A stretch of 64,000 bases of DNA from an uncultured Paraprevotella sp. (GTDB taxonomy: Bacteria; Bacteroidota; Bacteroidia; Bacteroidales; Bacteroidaceae), in NCBI GenBank assembly GCA_944321345.1, contig CALUKY010000002.1:124001-188000 (forward strand), in the 5' to 3' direction. Shown here in pieces: positions 63,136 to 64,000 of the stretch; the first letter of the stretch is position 1, and every line of letters starts with the position of its first letter. The notes under the pieces are model-generated. The model was not told the DNA's origin, did no database searches, and was given only the letters and a program-made list of their open reading frames with translations. A program made the translations under genes and the position numbers.

Positions 63136-63798
63136 TTACCAATTTATCGGGGTTTTACCATATTGTTCCAGATAGGCGTTCGTCAGACTGAAGTGCTTGT
63201 TACCGAAAAAGCCGTGATAAGCCGACAGAGGAGAGGGATGAGCCGAAGTAAGCACCAGATGGCGTTCACGGTCAATCACCGCTCCCTTCTTCTGCGCATA
63301 AGCTCCCCAAAGGATAAATACCAGATGGTCGCGCTCCTGCGACAGTTTGCGGATAACGGCGTCTGTAAATTCCTCCCAGCCATGCCGCTGATGTGAGGCA
63401 GCCTGATGAGCACGCACCGTCAGGGTAGCGTTCAGCAACAGCACACCTTGTTCTGCCCAGCGCGTCAGATTTCCGGAAACGGGCACTTCCTTTCCCAAAT
63501 CTGCCTGTATCTCCTTAAAGATATTCTGAAGTGAAGGCGGAAAAGGTATACCGTCATTCACCGAAAAACAAAGGCCGTGCGCCTGTCCGGGGCCATGATA
63601 AGGGTCCTGTCCGATAATGACCACTTTGACCTGATCGAAAGGACAAAGATTAAAGGCATTGAAGATCAGCCCTCCCGGAGGATAACACACCTGAGTCTTA
63701 TACTCCTGACGCACAAAATCAGTCAGTTCCTTGAAATAAGGCTTTTCAAACTCATCCGCCAGTCTTTCTTTCCAACTATTTTCTATCTGAACATTCAT
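63136..63798 (-). CDS. ung: Uracil-DNA glycosylase
   Basis: A 220-residue family 1 UDG that removes uracil from DNA, the repair counterpart of dut in this window. Motif A with the catalytic Asp ([20 protein letters not shown]), the uracil-pocket [12 protein letters not shown] region, [12 protein letters not shown] and motif B with the His and minor-groove loop ([13 protein letters not shown]) are all present. Start is ATG 63798: the promoter at 63819-63851 lies inside the longer in-frame extension, so the upstream ATG at 63831 cannot be used. Confidence 0.96.
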   Translation of the reverse strand: MNVQIENSWKERLADEFEKPYFKELTDFVRQEYKTQVCYPPGGLIFNAFNLCPFDQVKVVIIGQDPYHGPGQAHGLCFSVNDGIPFPPSLQNIFKEIQADLGKEVPVSGNLTRWAEQGVLLLNATLTVRAHQAASHQRHGWEEFTDAVIRKLSQERDHLVFILWGAYAQKKGAVIDRERHLVLTSAHPSPLSAYHGFFGNKHFSLTNAYLEQYGKTPINW

Positions 63799-63818
63799 AT
63801 TCGTACATTTTGTATTTG

Positions 63819-63851
63819 CAAAGATAGGCATTTATAGACATCAGTCTGCAA
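63819..63851 (-). promoter_or_regulatory. Promoter of ung-DUF3109
   Basis: TATCTTTG (63819-63826, minus strand) with a TTG 22 nt upstream (63849-63851); the -7 box lies 20 bp before the ATG at 63798. Confidence 0.65.
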
Positions 63852-63857
63852 TACGGT

Positions 63858-64000
63858 TCATTTTTTCGACGCTTTCTGCAAGCGTTGCCGCAAACAGGAA
63901 GCCACGGGCCGCTCAAAGTATTGATAAAGCAATACTGCCAGCAGCGCACTGCAAAGGAAACACAGCAGTATGCGTGCCAGAGCGGACAACTCCGGCAACA
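63858..64000 (-). CDS. C-terminal end of a membrane acyltransferase (partial)
   Basis: The last 47 codons of a gene that runs past the window edge. They encode one hydrophobic helix (LARILLCFLCSALLAVLLY) and a basic tail, with QYFERPVASCLRQRLQK. The F-E-R/K-P sequence right after a last membrane helix is typical of OafA-type (acyltransferase 3) proteins, which acetylate polysaccharide. Only the end is visible, so the identity is tentative. Confidence 0.6.
   Translation of the reverse strand, partial: LPELSALARILLCFLCSALLAVLLYQYFERPVASCLRQRLQKASKK

Overview
The window looks like chromosome of a gut-type member of the order Bacteroidales (Bacteroides/Prevotella relatives). The evidence is the Bacteroidetes promoter signature (TTTG, about 19 nt, TAnnTTTG) in front of many genes, the near absence of classical ribosome binding sites, an MurE with the DNPR motif of meso-diaminopimelate ligases, many SPII lipoproteins, BspA-type leucine-rich repeats, and families confined to this phylum (DUF4493, PCMD, DUF4292, DUF3109, glycine-lipid acyltransferases). 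Genus and species cannot be fixed by reading alone. No insertion sequence, prophage, CRISPR array or rRNA was seen.

Layout. 1-5097: two adjacent secreted BspA-like LRR proteins, the first cut by the window edge. 5658-9330: CYTH phosphatase, a 45-residue membrane peptide, release factor 2 and a long-chain acyl-CoA ligase. 9451-10524: an ArgE-type deacylase. 10534-14900: an operon of dut, a TPR lipoprotein, a DUF4292 lipoprotein and an EnvC-like LytM protein. 15047-16402: dgt, divergent from dut across a perfect palindrome. 16412-18244: the glycine-lipid acyltransferase pair (GlsB/GlsA type). 18319-27638: a locus of secreted proteins that share a GWNTLCLPF-like module and a C-terminal GIYIVNGKKV tail, with two related short peptides and a membrane-bound AraC-type regulator. 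28035-37095: a seven-gene operon with six lipoproteins (DUF4493 and PCMD modules) and one outer-membrane barrel. 37246-37929: exported cyclophilin.

38209-53711 is the division and cell wall cluster: rsmH, ftsL, ftsI, murE, mraY, murD, ftsW, murG, murC, ftsQ, ftsA, ftsZ, yqeY. It lacks mraZ and has an internal promoter before murG. Then follow recO (minus strand), tRNA-Glu, rpsT, gyrB, a GH29 fucosidase with a GH16 endo-glucanase-like enzyme, a DUF3109 protein, ung, and the tail of an acyltransferase.

The two stretches with most unexplained biology are 18.3-27.6 kb (secreted modules plus short peptides, a terminator placed right before a start codon, a membrane AraC regulator) and 28.0-37.1 kb (lipoprotein/barrel operon with shuffled modules). 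Both look like cell-surface systems. Their functions are not assignable from sequence alone.
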